From Catenibacterium sp. co_0103 (GTDB lineage: Bacteria; Bacillota_I; Bacilli_A; Erysipelotrichales; Coprobacillaceae), in the NCBI RefSeq assembly GCF_004168205.1, contig NZ_RCYB01000025.1, positions 1-28,572 on the forward strand: DNA of 28,572 nt. The letters run 5' to 3'. The translations under genes and the position numbers were made by a program. Positions within the stretch are counted from its first letter, which is position 1, and every line of letters starts with the position of its first letter. This document shows, piece by piece, positions 13,941 through 24,990 of this stretch. The notes below the pieces were generated by a model. It saw only the letters and a list, made by a program, of their open reading frames with translations. It made no database searches and was not told where the DNA came from.

Positions 13941-14540
13941 TTAATCAACATAATAAATTTCTAAGTAACGGTTTTTACCTTCACCGTGTGACTGTGTTGC
14001 AAGATGTGGCATTTCCGCAATCACCTGATGAATTACTTTTCTTTCATCAGCTGGTAGAGGATCTAACTTCATATTGATCTTAGAATGTTGTACTTTCTTA
14101 CCAAAACGTTTAGCCATTGCAGCAACCTTCTGGTATCTCTGTTCTTTATAACCATTGATATCTACAGAGATTTCAATACGCTGTTTGAACTGAGTATTCA
14201 CAGCACTCTTAGTAATGAAGTTTAATGCTCTTAAAATAACACCATTCTTACCAATCACAACTGAGTTATTACTTGTTTCTACATTACAGTAGATACGATC
14301 ATCCTGTTTGAAGACAGTAGTCTGTGTTTCGAAACCTAAAGAACTTAATGTTCTTTCCACGAACTGACCTACATATTCTTCAACCATAGATTCACACCAT
14401 CCAGCAATAACAACTTTCTTACTGAATAATCCCTTATGAACTTCAACAATTTCATAATGGAATTCTTCTGGTGTAATACCTAAGTCCTGACAAGCACAAT
14501 TTAATGCTTCTTCTTCTGTTTTAGCTTCATAAGTATTCAT
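13941..14540 (-). CDS. jag: RNA-binding protein Jag/KhpB (SpoIIIJ-associated)
   Basis: A cytoplasmic single-stranded nucleic-acid-binding protein linked to cell elongation and to membrane insertion with YidC. The 199-residue product has the Jag-N domain (about 1-52), a KH domain with the GKNG-type loop in SVVIGKNGVILRALNF (near 93-108), and a C-terminal R3H domain with DERKVIHQVI and a SHGEGKNRY ending. It begins 5 bp after the yidC stop and is co-transcribed with yidC and rnpA, the canonical order. The paired KH protein KhpA is not in this window. Confidence 0.95.
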   Translation of the reverse strand: MNTYEAKTEEEALNCACQDLGITPEEFHYEIVEVHKGLFSKKVVIAGWCESMVEEYVGQFVERTLSSLGFETQTTVFKQDDRIYCNVETSNNSVVIGKNGVILRALNFITKSAVNTQFKQRIEISVDINGYKEQRYQKVAAMAKRFGKKVQHSKINMKLDPLPADERKVIHQVIAEMPHLATQSHGEGKNRYLEIYYVD

Positions 14541-14545
14541 AATGA

Positions 14546-15427
14546 TTACCTAATTACATGAGTGTCTTTCTGATTTTCTTGCTTTTCAATATACTGAATC
14601 TGAATAAATACTGTTCTAACTACAGTAATTAAGTTAGTTGTAATCCAATAGAATGACATAGCTGTTGGCATGATTAAACCAAAGTAGATGATCATTAATG
14701 TCATTACGATATTCATAGTCTTCATCTGGTTCTGCTGAGCAGAAGGTTTATACTTCTTGTTTCTCTTCAACATTAAGTTGTTGATTTCGATAGCGAAGAA
14801 CTGAGATAAAGCCATAACTAAAATAACGGCAATATAAATGAATTTACCACTAGTAATCTGAGATAAAGGTGTTAAACCTAAATTCATACCAAATGCCTGT
14901 GATGTATACAAGATCTGGATTCTCTGAACAGCACCATACATTGCGAACATGATAGGTAATGTTAAGAAAGTCCATAATGAACCAAACATAGAAACGTTAT
15001 TTTTCTTGTATAAGTTCATAATTTCATTCTGCATACGCATCTGACTAGTCTGATCATTCTTACCACGATACTTGTTCTGGATTCTTTCCATTTCTGGCTG
15101 AAGCATCTGCATCTTCTGTGTAGAAATAGTAGACTTGATCATAACTGGTAAAATAATCAAGTTGATAAGAATAGTCATTAAGATGACACCCCATAAGACA
15201 TTACCTGTCCATGAAGTGATTAATAGGATTCCCTTTGCGATAGGAATTGTAAGAATAAAATCAAAAAATCCTGCTTTTAGTGACCATGGTGTTGATTCAG
15301 TGATAGCACGGCTTGCTAATAAATGACCGTTCTTGTCAACATTACTTGTACACCCTGTAAAAATGAACACTAAAGCAATCACCGCAAAGATCTTTATGTA
15401 CTTCTTTGTACGAGGATCTAATACCAT
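14546..15427 (-). CDS. yidC: Membrane protein insertase YidC/OxaA
   Basis: It inserts proteins into the cytoplasmic membrane, alone or with SecYEG. The 293-residue product has a lipoprotein signal (hydrophobic stretch, then FTGC with Cys26 as the lipidation site), followed by the five-helix YidC core: TGNVLWGVILMTILINLIIL, the charged cytoplasmic hairpin with MQMLQPEMERIQNKYRGKN, and the later helices to the basic tail. This is the short Gram-positive form without the large periplasmic domain. It follows rnpA by two bases (TAA AA ATG), with GGAGAAG as ribosome-binding site inside the end of rnpA. Confidence 0.95.
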   Translation of the reverse strand: MVLDPRTKKYIKIFAVIALVFIFTGCTSNVDKNGHLLASRAITESTPWSLKAGFFDFILTIPIAKGILLITSWTGNVLWGVILMTILINLIILPVMIKSTISTQKMQMLQPEMERIQNKYRGKNDQTSQMRMQNEIMNLYKKNNVSMFGSLWTFLTLPIMFAMYGAVQRIQILYTSQAFGMNLGLTPLSQITSGKFIYIAVILVMALSQFFAIEINNLMLKRNKKYKPSAQQNQMKTMNIVMTLMIIYFGLIMPTAMSFYWITTNLITVVRTVFIQIQYIEKQENQKDTHVIR

Positions 15428-15429
15428 TT

Positions 15430-15768
15430 TTACTTCTCCATTCTTTTTTTCATTTTTAAATATAGATTTTGAAGAGATTTCTTGTTCTGTTCAAAATCAT
15501 TCTGAGAATAGGGTTTTCTAACAATCAGAATGTAATCATTATGGTCTTCTTTTGTGAACAATTCATGAACCATCATTCTCACTTGTCTCTTAGTCTTGTT
15601 TCTGGCAACGGCATTCCCTATTTTCTTACCGACTGATAAACCAATACGCATATGCTCTAGATCATTAGGATTCCAATATAATACAAACTCTCTATTCGCT
15701 ACGCTTTTTCTTTTCTTTATAATGGTTTCAAATTCAGTACTTTTCTTTACACGTAATTCTTTTTTCAT
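15430..15768 (-). CDS. rnpA: Ribonuclease P protein component
   Basis: The protein subunit binds the 5' leader of pre-tRNA and supports the catalytic RNA of RNase P. The 112-residue basic protein carries the signature RNKTKRQVR (near 57-65) after SVGKKIGNAVA, with the usual family length. The ribosome-binding site before the ATG at 15768 is weak (AAAAGAAAT), and a terminator-like hairpin lies just upstream, so its expression is probably set well below that of rpmH. Confidence 0.95.
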   Translation of the reverse strand: MKKELRVKKSTEFETIIKKRKSVANREFVLYWNPNDLEHMRIGLSVGKKIGNAVARNKTKRQVRMMVHELFTKEDHNDYILIVRKPYSQNDFEQNKKSLQNLYLKMKKRMEK

Positions 15769-15779
15769 ATTTCTTTTAG

Positions 15780-15810
15780 AAAAAAAACCACATTAAAGTG
15801 GATTTTTTTT
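15780..15810 (-). terminator. Attenuating terminator between rpmH and rnpA
   Basis: CCAC (15788-15791) pairs with GTGG (15798-15801), extended by A8/T8 flanks (15780-15787 and 15803-15810), giving a hairpin followed by a U tract on the minus strand. It overlaps the rpmH stop codon. Partial termination would yield more L34 than RNase P protein, a common arrangement. Confidence 0.75.
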
Positions 15811-15943
15811 AGGCAGATAATACTTTTCTTCCTTTTTTACGACGTCTAGCGATAACTTTACGTCCACCTACAGTTGCCATTCTAGCTCTGAAGCCATGAG
15901 TCTTAGCTCTTTTTCTTTTATTTGGCTGATATGTTCTTTTCAT
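15809..15943 (-). CDS. rpmH: 50S ribosomal protein L34
   Basis: A 44-residue, highly basic protein of the large ribosomal subunit: [20 protein letters not shown] at the start, then [20 protein letters not shown], and LSA at the end. It is too short for many ORF lists but unmistakable. GGAGGTG lies about 8 nt upstream of the ATG at 15943. It is the first gene of the minus-strand rpmH-rnpA-yidC-jag cluster next to oriC. Confidence 0.97.
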   Translation of the reverse strand: MKRTYQPNKRKRAKTHGFRARMATVGGRKVIARRRKKGRKVLSA

Positions 15944-16002
15944 CTTTTTTACACCTCCAATATGTAGCTACTTTTTTTATACTACATAACATATGCAGTG
16001 TC

Positions 16003-16031
16003 ATTATATGGGAAATACTATTTTAAGTCAA
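16003..16031 (-). promoter_or_regulatory. Promoter of the rpmH operon
   Basis: TTGACT (16026-16031) and consensus TATAAT (16003-16008) on the minus strand have a 17-bp spacer, a near-ideal promoter giving a leader of about 50 nt to rpmH. Confidence 0.85.
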
Positions 16032-16444
16032 TATTATTTATAAGAAATTTTGGCTTATATTCAACATTTTTTGCTTCTTCACAACTATTTTCCACACTTC
16101 ATTCCCCATTGGAATTCATTCATTCACATATTGTGTATAACATTCATTTTTCTTCTATATAACATATTTTTTTATGTGCACAATATTATGAATAAGTAGT
16201 GAATAGAGGAAATACTGCACATATATTCACAATTTTACTCGAGCAAAGATAATTTTTAGATATTCTTAATATTTGTGAATAAGTGTGAAGAATTCAAAAA
16301 ATAGTGTTAAGTTCACAATAAAAATGTGAATATCTCGTGAAAAACTATCTGAATAACCTATGAACAACTACTTATTCACTATTTTTTGTGCACATCCATG
16401 CAGTGAATAATCAATATTCACTAGTCATTAGTCACATTTTCTTT
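16032..16444. other. oriC, part upstream of dnaA
   Basis: A gene-free, very AT-rich stretch with sites resembling the DnaA box TTATNCACA. Perfect matches are TTATACACA (minus, 16132-16140) and TTATTCACA (minus, 16274-16282). One-mismatch sites are at 16088-16096, 16223-16231, 16325-16333 (minus), 16372-16380 and 16402-16410 (minus). TGTGCACA occurs at 16175-16182 and 16387-16394. It lies where gene orientation flips, between rpmH and dnaA, as in other Bacillota origins. The region also covers the dnaA promoter, so DnaA autoregulation is likely. Confidence 0.85.
16175..16394. repeat. Long-range inverted repeat inside oriC
   Basis: The left arm (16175-16200) and right arm (16367-16394) are inverted copies. 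They share a 12-bp block (ACTACTTATTCA read in the right arm) and a 9-bp block (TTGTGCACA), separated by 5 or 7 diverged bases. The arms enclose about 165 bp that holds several DnaA-box-like sites. Confidence 0.7.
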
Positions 16445-16450
16445 TATAAT
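16445..16450 (+). promoter_or_regulatory. -10 element of the dnaA promoter
   Basis: A consensus TATAAT lies 26 nt before the dnaA start codon. No good -35 is visible; a DnaA-box-like site at 16402-16410 lies just upstream. Confidence 0.5.
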
Positions 16451-16475
16451 GAGGGGTGCAAAGGAAGGTGAATAT

Positions 16476-17828
16476 ATGGACAACTTAAAGCAGTTCTGGA
16501 CAGAAACCCTCAATCGCTATGGAGAAAACAGTGACGATAAGATCGTATTCGACTCAATATTCACCCAGACAGAGGCTAAAGAACTGCAGAACAATGAATT
16601 AATTATTACTATAGAATCGGTTTTTAATAAGACCTTTATTGAGGATGCAAGTGAACAGCTTGCAGAATTCTTCTATGAAGTGTCAGGTATTAAAGCCACT
16701 ATAAAGGTGATGTCAAACCAGGAATATGACAACATGAATAAGGCAAAAGCCCCTGTAGTAGAAGTTAAGGAAGAAGTAGAAGATTTTGATGATCATTTAA
16801 GTGCAGATCTTACTTTTGATAACTTTGTTGTGGGTAATTGTAATAGAATTGCTCAAAATGCAGCACTTGCTGTCGCATTAAAGCCTGGCACATATAATCC
16901 TTTATTCCTTCATAGTAATTCCGGACTTGGAAAGACACATTTGTTGAATGCGATTGGTAACTATGTGAAGATTAAATTTCCAGGTAAACGTATTCTTTAT
17001 ACAAATGCAGAAGCATTTGTGAATGATTATGTAGAAGCTATTGGCAATAATACGATTGCAACTTTTAATCGTCGTTATCGTAGTGTGGATATATTATTGA
17101 TTGATGATATCCAGTTTATTGCGAATAAAGAGGGAAGTATGGAGATGTTCTTTAATATCTTCAATACTTTACAACATTCAGGAAAACAGATTGTTATTAC
17201 AAGTGATAAACCTCCTGTAGAGCTAAAAGGGATGGAAAACCGCCTTGTTTCTCGTTTTAGACAGGGGTTAACAGTAACTATTGATAATCCTGAGTTTGAA
17301 ACAGCTAAAGCTATCTTAAAGAAAAAGATTGAATCACGTATGATTGATTATCCTATTGATGAAGAAGTATTAGATTTTATTGCTTCTCATTTCAATAAGG
17401 ATGTGAGAGACTTAGAAGGTGCTGTGACAACACTTCTATTCTATAAAGTAGTATGTGGACAAAATCTTGATCATATCAGCCTAGATTTTGCTTTAGAAGC
17501 ATTTGATAATCCTGATAACACAACTACAATTACTAAAAAAGAAGCGACTCCTGACACAATTAAGGAAACAGTGGCTTCTTACTACAATCTATCAGTGACT
17601 CAGTTAACGAGTAAATCACGTACAAACAATATTATTACAGCAAGACATATTGCGATGTATCTTGTTAGAGAGCTCGTTCCTGATATTTCCTATATCCAGA
17701 TTGGACAGGAATTTGGAGGAAGAGATCATTCCACAATCATGAAAGCTTGTTCTAAAGTTAAGAAGAAGATGAAACAAGATCCTAACTATAAAACAGCGAT
17801 CAATGATTTAATGGAACGCTTAAGTTAA
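16476..17828 (+). CDS. dnaA: Chromosomal replication initiator DnaA
   Basis: An ATP-dependent initiator that binds DnaA boxes and opens oriC. The 450-residue product has domain I (about 1-80), a short linker rich in Val/Glu/Asp (about 88-108), and the AAA+ domain with Walker A NSGLGKTH (near 148-155), Walker B DILLIDDIQF (near 205-214) and the box VII-like arginine in NRLVSRFRQG. The C-terminal helix-turn-helix contains the DnaA signature GGRDHSTIMKA. I chose the ATG at 16476, 8 nt after AAGGAAGG; the earlier ATG at 16449 overlaps the -10 element. The gene is flanked on both sides by DnaA boxes. Confidence 0.97.
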   Translation: MDNLKQFWTETLNRYGENSDDKIVFDSIFTQTEAKELQNNELIITIESVFNKTFIEDASEQLAEFFYEVSGIKATIKVMSNQEYDNMNKAKAPVVEVKEEVEDFDDHLSADLTFDNFVVGNCNRIAQNAALAVALKPGTYNPLFLHSNSGLGKTHLLNAIGNYVKIKFPGKRILYTNAEAFVNDYVEAIGNNTIATFNRRYRSVDILLIDDIQFIANKEGSMEMFFNIFNTLQHSGKQIVITSDKPPVELKGMENRLVSRFRQGLTVTIDNPEFETAKAILKKKIESRMIDYPIDEEVLDFIASHFNKDVRDLEGAVTTLLFYKVVCGQNLDHISLDFALEAFDNPDNTTTITKKEATPDTIKETVASYYNLSVTQLTSKSRTNNIITARHIAMYLVRELVPDISYIQIGQEFGGRDHSTIMKACSKVKKKMKQDPNYKTAINDLMERLS

Positions 17829-17956
17829 GCACATATATGCACAAGTTGTGCACCACTCAAATTGAGTTTTATCTTGTAATTCTCAATCAAAACGCAACTT
17901 ATGCACATTATGCACAGTATTATTATAATTATTCTTTAATTAATAAAATAAATAAA
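17829..17956. other. oriC, part between dnaA and dnaN (likely unwinding region)
   Basis: Two perfect DnaA boxes TTATGCACA abut each other (17899-17907 and 17908-17916), preceded by a one-mismatch site (17835-17843) that forms a 15-bp palindrome around a central G (17838-17852). After the tandem boxes comes a stretch of almost pure A/T (17917-17953) beginning with TTA triplets. The layout resembles the B. subtilis unwinding element with its DnaA-trio. A TATAAT at 17924-17929 could be the dnaN -10, with the boxes covering its -35 position. Confidence 0.8.
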
Positions 17957-17966
17957 GGAGAAAAAA

Positions 17967-19070
17967 ATGGATTTTAATATTAATAGACTTGTCTTATTAG
18001 ATGCACTTACTAAGGTTTCTAGAGCCGTTTCTTTAAAGAGTCCTTTACCTATCTTAACTGGTATTAAGTTTGACTTATTAGAAGATGGTTTAGTATTAAC
18101 TGCATCTGATAGTGATATCAGTATTCAAACTACAATTAATGAAGGTATTATTATCAACCAGACTGGTTCAGTTGTTTTATCTTCTAAGTATATCTTAGAA
18201 ATTATTCGTAAGATTGATGGTGATACAGTTCATATCCAGGTAGTAGATGGTACTTTAACTCGTATTACTTCTGAAAGTTCTTTATTTGATTTAAATGGTT
18301 CTAAGTCTTTTGACTTCCCACGTATTGATTTAAATAAGAATGGTAAACACTTCTCTATGAAGTCTTATGATTTCAAGAAGATTATTGAAAAGACTTTATT
18401 CGCAACGAGTGAACAGGAAACTAGACCAGTACTTACTGGTGTAAATTTCAAAGTAGATCAGCATCAACTTGTATGTATTGCGACTGATAGTTATCGTTTA
18501 GCTCAGGTAAGCATGCCAATTGAAGATGATATTCAGTTTAATATTGTTATTCCTAAGAAGTCTTTAAATCAGATTATTCACATTATTGAAAAAGATGAAA
18601 TGATTGATCTTTATGTATCTGATCGTAAAGTATTATTTGTGATTGGTCAGTATCTTGTATTAACTCGTTTAATTGATGGTACTTATCCTAATACATCACG
18701 TTTAGTAGAAGATCAGGGTTCTTATACTATGTCTATCAATAGTTCAGCATTACTTGGTGCTATCAGCCGAGCTTCTTTACTATCTGATGAACAGAGTAAT
18801 ATTGTAAAATTAACTATGTCTCCTGATGAGAATGTTCTTTCTTCTTATTCACAGGAAATCGGTTCAGTAGAAGAAAACCTAACAAAAGCATTCTATAAAG
18901 GTGAACCAATGACTATTTCATTTAGCGCAAAGTATTTAGCTGATGCGATCCGTTCTATTGGTACAGAAACTATTCAGCTACGCTTTACTGAAAAGATGAG
19001 ACCTTTCCAGATTACTGGTTTAGATGTAAATGATAACATCCAGGTTGTTCTTCCAGTAAGAACTTACTAG
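17967..19070 (+). CDS. dnaN: DNA polymerase III beta sliding clamp
   Basis: It forms the dimeric ring that tethers the replicative polymerase to DNA. The 367-residue product shows the three-domain clamp pattern: VSLKSPLPILTGIKFDLLED near 20, ATSEQETRPVLTGVNFKV near 148, ATDSYRLA near 175, and the C-terminal MRPFQITGL and VVLPVRTY ending that build the protein-binding pocket. AAAGGAG precedes the ATG by 7 nt. It follows dnaA in the canonical order and is ended by a strong terminator. Confidence 0.97.
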   Translation: MDFNINRLVLLDALTKVSRAVSLKSPLPILTGIKFDLLEDGLVLTASDSDISIQTTINEGIIINQTGSVVLSSKYILEIIRKIDGDTVHIQVVDGTLTRITSESSLFDLNGSKSFDFPRIDLNKNGKHFSMKSYDFKKIIEKTLFATSEQETRPVLTGVNFKVDQHQLVCIATDSYRLAQVSMPIEDDIQFNIVIPKKSLNQIIHIIEKDEMIDLYVSDRKVLFVIGQYLVLTRLIDGTYPNTSRLVEDQGSYTMSINSSALLGAISRASLLSDEQSNIVKLTMSPDENVLSSYSQEIGSVEENLTKAFYKGEPMTISFSAKYLADAIRSIGTETIQLRFTEKMRPFQITGLDVNDNIQVVLPVRTY

Positions 19071-19137
19071 GTAAAATAAAGGGTCTATTCTCTTATTTGG
19101 GTAAAATTGGGCTTGTAATTGAAATTTGTAGAAAAAT

Positions 19138-19185
19138 GAAGTTTATCTCTCCCTTGAAAAAAGGGGCTATAAACTTCTTTTTTTT
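19138..19185 (+). terminator. Terminator of dnaA-dnaN
   Basis: A 9-bp outer stem (19138-19146 with 19169-19177) encloses an inner CCCTT/AAGGG hairpin and is followed by eight T (19178-19185). It separates dnaN from the downstream S4-recF-gyrB-gyrA unit. Confidence 0.9.
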
Positions 19186-19194
19186 ATGTTTTTG

Positions 19195-19203
19195 TGCTAT
19201 AAT
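19195..19203 (+). promoter_or_regulatory. Extended -10 promoter of the S4-recF-gyrBA operon
   Basis: TGCTATAAT is an extended -10 element (TG, one base, consensus TATAAT) just downstream of the dnaN terminator; no good -35 is visible at the usual distance. The next gene starts about 38 nt later. Confidence 0.6.
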
Positions 19204-19240
19204 GTAGAAAGCAAAATTAGCGCAAAGGATGTGTGATGAA

Positions 19241-19462
19241 ATGAAAGAAGTCTTAATACATACTGAATATATTACTTTAGGTCAGGCTATGAAATTATGT
19301 GGAGAAGCACAAAGTGGCATTGAAGCTAAGATTATGATTCAGGAAGGTCATGTTCTTGTAAATGGAGAAGTAGACCGTAGACGTGGTAAGAAATTAAGAG
19401 ATGGTGATGTGTTTGAAGTAGATCGTCGCCAGTATGTAATCCATGGAAATCAAAACGCTTAA
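19241..19462 (+). CDS. yaaA: Small S4-domain RNA-binding protein (YaaA/RlbA type)
   Basis: A 73-residue S4-domain protein: LGQAMKLCGEAQSGIEAKI, then MIQEGHVLVNGEVDRRRGKK and a short C-terminal strand. It belongs to the YbcJ/YaaA family found between dnaN and recF in Firmicutes, which is thought to act in ribosome assembly. I prefer the ATG at 19241 because the AAAGGA at 19224-19229 would overlap the ATG at 19229. It overlaps recF by 20 bp, so the two are translationally coupled. Confidence 0.9.
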   Translation: MKEVLIHTEYITLGQAMKLCGEAQSGIEAKIMIQEGHVLVNGEVDRRRGKKLRDGDVFEVDRRQYVIHGNQNA

Positions 19463-20537
19463 TCTGATTCAATTTCGTAATTATGAAAAGCAGACCTTTC
19501 ATTTTCATCCACTGGTTAATATTATCATTGGGGATAATGCACAGGGTAAAACGAATATACTTGAAGCGATTTATCTCTTGTCTACTACAAGAAGCTTTAA
19601 GTCCAGTATGCTTGATGAATTGATCATGTTTGATCAGTCTTATACACGTGTGTCAGGTCATGTTGTAAATGGTACACGTCCGTATGATTTAAAGGTTGTC
19701 GTGTCTAAAGAAGGCAAGAAGGCTTTTATTAATGATAAGGCTGTGAGTAAGACAAGTGATTATCTGGGTTATTTTAATGTGATCTTATTTACTCCTCAGG
19801 ATTTACAATTGATTAAAGGATCTCCTAAAATGAGACGTACTTTGATAGATACTGAGATTTCTAAGATTTCACCAATCTATATGTTTAACTTGAATAAATA
19901 CAATAAGTTGATGAAGGAAAGAAATAAGTACTTAAAGATGCTTCATGAGGGACATAAGGAACCTGATATGTATCTAGAAGTACTAAGTGAAGAGATGGCA
20001 GAATTAGAAGAAGATCTGATTCAAAGACGTATGAAGTTCATAGAGTTGTTGAATGAGATCAGTGGGCAGATGTATGCTTATATTTCTGGTAAAGAAAAGC
20101 TTGTTTTGAGATATCATACGCAATTCAAGGATATTTCAAAAGAGGGTATTCTTGCTAAATATAAAAAGAATTATAAGCGAGATATATTCCAAGGGAATAC
20201 TGTAGATGGTATTCATAAGGATGATTTAAAAATCTTTTTAGATGAGAATGATGCAGGTATGTTTGCATCCCAGGGGCAGCAGCGATCTATCATCTTATCG
20301 ATGAAGATTGCATTAGTGGAGATTGTGAAAATGCAGATAGGTGAGTATCCTGTTTTGTTGCTAGATGATGTATTGAGTGAGTTAGATGAAGAGAGAAAGA
20401 TGAAGCTCTTGAATCTGATTGATCATAAGGTACAGACATTTATTACAACAACGCATTTTGATTTAGGTTATCATCATTCACTAGATGATGCTTTGGTTTT
20501 AAGAATAGAGAAAGGAACGTTGAAGGAGGATAAGTAA
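19443..20537 (+). CDS. recF: DNA replication and repair protein RecF
   Basis: An SMC-like ATPase that loads RecA at gapped DNA with RecO and RecR. The 364-residue product has Walker A GDNAQGKT (30-37), the signature region FASQGQQRSIILSMKIA and Walker B PVLLLDDVLSELDEER near the C-terminus. It overlaps the S4 gene by 20 bp and abuts gyrB with no gap; its end contains the AAGGAGGATAAG ribosome-binding site of gyrB. Confidence 0.96.
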   Translation: MEIKTLNLIQFRNYEKQTFHFHPLVNIIIGDNAQGKTNILEAIYLLSTTRSFKSSMLDELIMFDQSYTRVSGHVVNGTRPYDLKVVVSKEGKKAFINDKAVSKTSDYLGYFNVILFTPQDLQLIKGSPKMRRTLIDTEISKISPIYMFNLNKYNKLMKERNKYLKMLHEGHKEPDMYLEVLSEEMAELEEDLIQRRMKFIELLNEISGQMYAYISGKEKLVLRYHTQFKDISKEGILAKYKKNYKRDIFQGNTVDGIHKDDLKIFLDENDAGMFASQGQQRSIILSMKIALVEIVKMQIGEYPVLLLDDVLSELDEERKMKLLNLIDHKVQTFITTTHFDLGYHHSLDDALVLRIEKGTLKEDK

Positions 20538-22463
<1,926 letters not shown>

Positions 22464-22477
22464 GGAAGGAGTTAGTC

Positions 22478-24925
22478 ATGGAACAAAGAGGTATTAAAGA
22501 TATACAGTTAACAGGTGAAATGAAGAAATCATTCATGGAATATGCGATGAGTGTTATTGTGGCTAGAGCTCTTCCTGATGCGAAAGATGGTTTAAAGCCA
22601 GTACAGAGACGTATTATTCATGGTATGAATGAATTAGGCTGTTATAGTGATAAGCCTTATAAGAAGTCTGCCCGTATTGTTGGGGAAGTAATGGGGAAAT
22701 ATCACCCACATGGTGATAGTTCTATTTATGAAGCCCTTGTACGTATGGCACAGGATTTCTCATATAGATATATGTTAGTCGATGGACATGGTAACTTTGG
22801 TTCTATTGATGGTGATGGCGCTGCCGCAATGCGTTATACAGAATCAAGAATGTCTAAGATTGCGATGGAAATGGTGAGAGATATCAACAAGGATACTGTT
22901 GATTTTGTCCCTAACTATGATGGTGAAGAAAAGGAACCTAATGTGCTTCCTTCTCGTATTCCAAATTTATTGATTAATGGTTCTACTGGTATTGCGGTAG
23001 GTATGGCAACAAATATTCCTTCACATAACTTAGGTGAAGTGGTTGATGCGATTCTCGCTGTTTCTAAGAACCCTGATATTACAATTACAGAGTTAATGGA
23101 TAATTATATCCCTGGTCCGGATTTCCCTACAGGCGCTTATATTTTAGGCCGTGGGGCTATTAAGAAAGCGTATGAGACAGGGAATGGTTTGATTGTCATG
23201 AGAGCAAAGACTGATATTGAAGATATCGGTAGTAATAAGAAAGCAATCATCGTAACTGAATTACCATATATGGTCAATAAGGCACGTTTAATTGAAAAGA
23301 TTGCAGCTCATGTCAAAGAAAAGAATATCGATGGTATTACAGAATTAAGAGATGAATCTGACCGTGAAGGTATTCGTATTGTTATTGAGTTAAGAAGAGA
23401 TGTACAGCCAGAAGTTATTTTAAATCAGTTATACAAGTTAACTGCATTACAGACTACTTTTGGTGTCAACAATATTGCCTTAGTGAATGGTGAACCTAAG
23501 ACATTGTCTTTAAAAGAAATGATTAATGTTTACTTAGAACATCAGGAAGATGTGATTCGTAGAAGAACATTATTCGATTTAAAGAAGGCAGAAGATCGTG
23601 CACATATCTTAGATGGTTTAAAGCGTGCCATTGATCAGATTGATGCGATTATTAATTTAATTAGAAGTTCTCGTACAACAGAAATCATTCAGCAGAGATT
23701 AATGGATGAATTTGATATGTCTGAAAGACAGGCAAAGGCTATCCGTGAAATGCAGTTACAGAGACTAGCTGGATTGGAAAGAGAAAAGATTGAGAATGAA
23801 TTAAATGTATTATTAGAAACAATTGCAGATTTAAAAGATATTCTTGCAAATAAAGAAAGAATTATTGCGATTATTGATCAGGAACTTCTTGAAATCAAAG
23901 CAAAGTATGGTGATAAGAGAAGAACTGAAATCATTCAGGGTTCATTTGATATTGAAGATGAAGATTTAATTCCTGAAGAAGATGTAGTTATTTCTTTAAC
24001 TAATAATGGTTATGTAAAACGTATGCCTATTGATACTTATAAAGCTCAAAATAGAGGTGGTAAAGGTATCAAGGGTATGAGTACAAATAATGATGATGTT
24101 GTAGATTCATTAATGAATATGTCTACTCATGATGATTTATTGATCTTTACTAACTTTGGTAAGGTATATCGAATGAAGGGATATAATATTCCTGAATTTG
24201 GTAGACAGGCAAAGGGTCTTCCTATTATCAACTTATTGAATATGGATAAGGATGAACAGGTAAAGACTATGATCTCTATTACACCTTCTGAAGTAGATGA
24301 ATCACATTTCTTATTCTTTGTGACTAAGGATGGTTTAGTAAAGAGAACTGGATTACCTGAATTCGAAAATATCAGACAGTCTGGTAAACTTGCACTCACA
24401 TTACGTGAAGGTGATGAATTAGTTGATGTTAAGTTAACTAATGGTAAGAGTGAAATTCTTCTTGCAGCAGCTAATGGTAAGGCTATTCGTTTTGATGAAA
24501 ATGATGTGAGACCAATGGGACGTTCTGCAAGTGGTGTTAAGGGTATGAATGTAGATGATAGTCATATTATTGGTGTGACTACAAATACTGAAGGACAAAA
24601 TATCTTAATCATTACTGAAAAGGGGTATGGTAAGATGTCACCACTAGAAGAATATCGTTTATCTAAACGTGGTGGTAAAGGTGTTAAGACTGTTAATATT
24701 ACTGAGAAGAATGGTGAATTAGTCAGCATTAAGGCTGTAGAAGGCAATGAAGACTTAATGATCATTACGAATGAAGGTATTATTATCAGATTACCAATGG
24801 AACAGGTAAAGAGTGCTGGAAGAGCTACACAGGGTGTAAGACTTATTAAAGTAGGTGAAGGTGCTTCTGTTTCAAGTATTACAGTAGTAGATAAAGAATC
24901 GGAAGAAGAAACGACTGAAGAATAG
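22478..24925 (+). CDS. gyrA: DNA gyrase subunit A
   Basis: The DNA-cleaving subunit. The 815-residue product has the winged-helix cleavage domain with catalytic Tyr120 in AAMRYTE, the coiled-coil tower, and a C-terminal beta-pinwheel carrying the GyrA box QNRGGKG, which separates it from ParC. The quinolone-resistance region reads [13 protein letters not shown], with Ser81 and Glu85 at the positions of E. coli Ser83 and Asp87, the susceptible-type residues. AAGGAAGGAG lies upstream. It ends the S4-recF-gyrB-gyrA operon. Confidence 0.97.
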   Translation: MEQRGIKDIQLTGEMKKSFMEYAMSVIVARALPDAKDGLKPVQRRIIHGMNELGCYSDKPYKKSARIVGEVMGKYHPHGDSSIYEALVRMAQDFSYRYMLVDGHGNFGSIDGDGAAAMRYTESRMSKIAMEMVRDINKDTVDFVPNYDGEEKEPNVLPSRIPNLLINGSTGIAVGMATNIPSHNLGEVVDAILAVSKNPDITITELMDNYIPGPDFPTGAYILGRGAIKKAYETGNGLIVMRAKTDIEDIGSNKKAIIVTELPYMVNKARLIEKIAAHVKEKNIDGITELRDESDREGIRIVIELRRDVQPEVILNQLYKLTALQTTFGVNNIALVNGEPKTLSLKEMINVYLEHQEDVIRRRTLFDLKKAEDRAHILDGLKRAIDQIDAIINLIRSSRTTEIIQQRLMDEFDMSERQAKAIREMQLQRLAGLEREKIENELNVLLETIADLKDILANKERIIAIIDQELLEIKAKYGDKRRTEIIQGSFDIEDEDLIPEEDVVISLTNNGYVKRMPIDTYKAQNRGGKGIKGMSTNNDDVVDSLMNMSTHDDLLIFTNFGKVYRMKGYNIPEFGRQAKGLPIINLLNMDKDEQVKTMISITPSEVDESHFLFFVTKDGLVKRTGLPEFENIRQSGKLALTLREGDELVDVKLTNGKSEILLAAANGKAIRFDENDVRPMGRSASGVKGMNVDDSHIIGVTTNTEGQNILIITEKGYGKMSPLEEYRLSKRGGKGVKTVNITEKNGELVSIKAVEGNEDLMIITNEGIIIRLPMEQVKSAGRATQGVRLIKVGEGASVSSITVVDKESEEETTEE

Positions 24926-24953
24926 AAGTTGTCACATGACATCTTCTTTTTTT
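24925..24953 (+). terminator. Terminator after gyrA
   Basis: A 10-bp stem with one mismatch (24925-24934 with 24937-24946) is followed by seven T. The stem starts at the last base of the gyrA stop codon. Confidence 0.85.
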
Positions 24954-24964
24954 CATATTATAAT
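24936..24964 (+). promoter_or_regulatory. Promoter of the AEC transporter, inside the gyrA terminator
   Basis: ATGACA (24936-24941) and consensus TATAAT (24959-24964) have a 17-bp spacer. The -35 lies in the downstream arm of the gyrA terminator hairpin. Confidence 0.65.
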
Positions 24965-24990
24965 TAATCCTCAAAGAGGGGAGAACAAGT

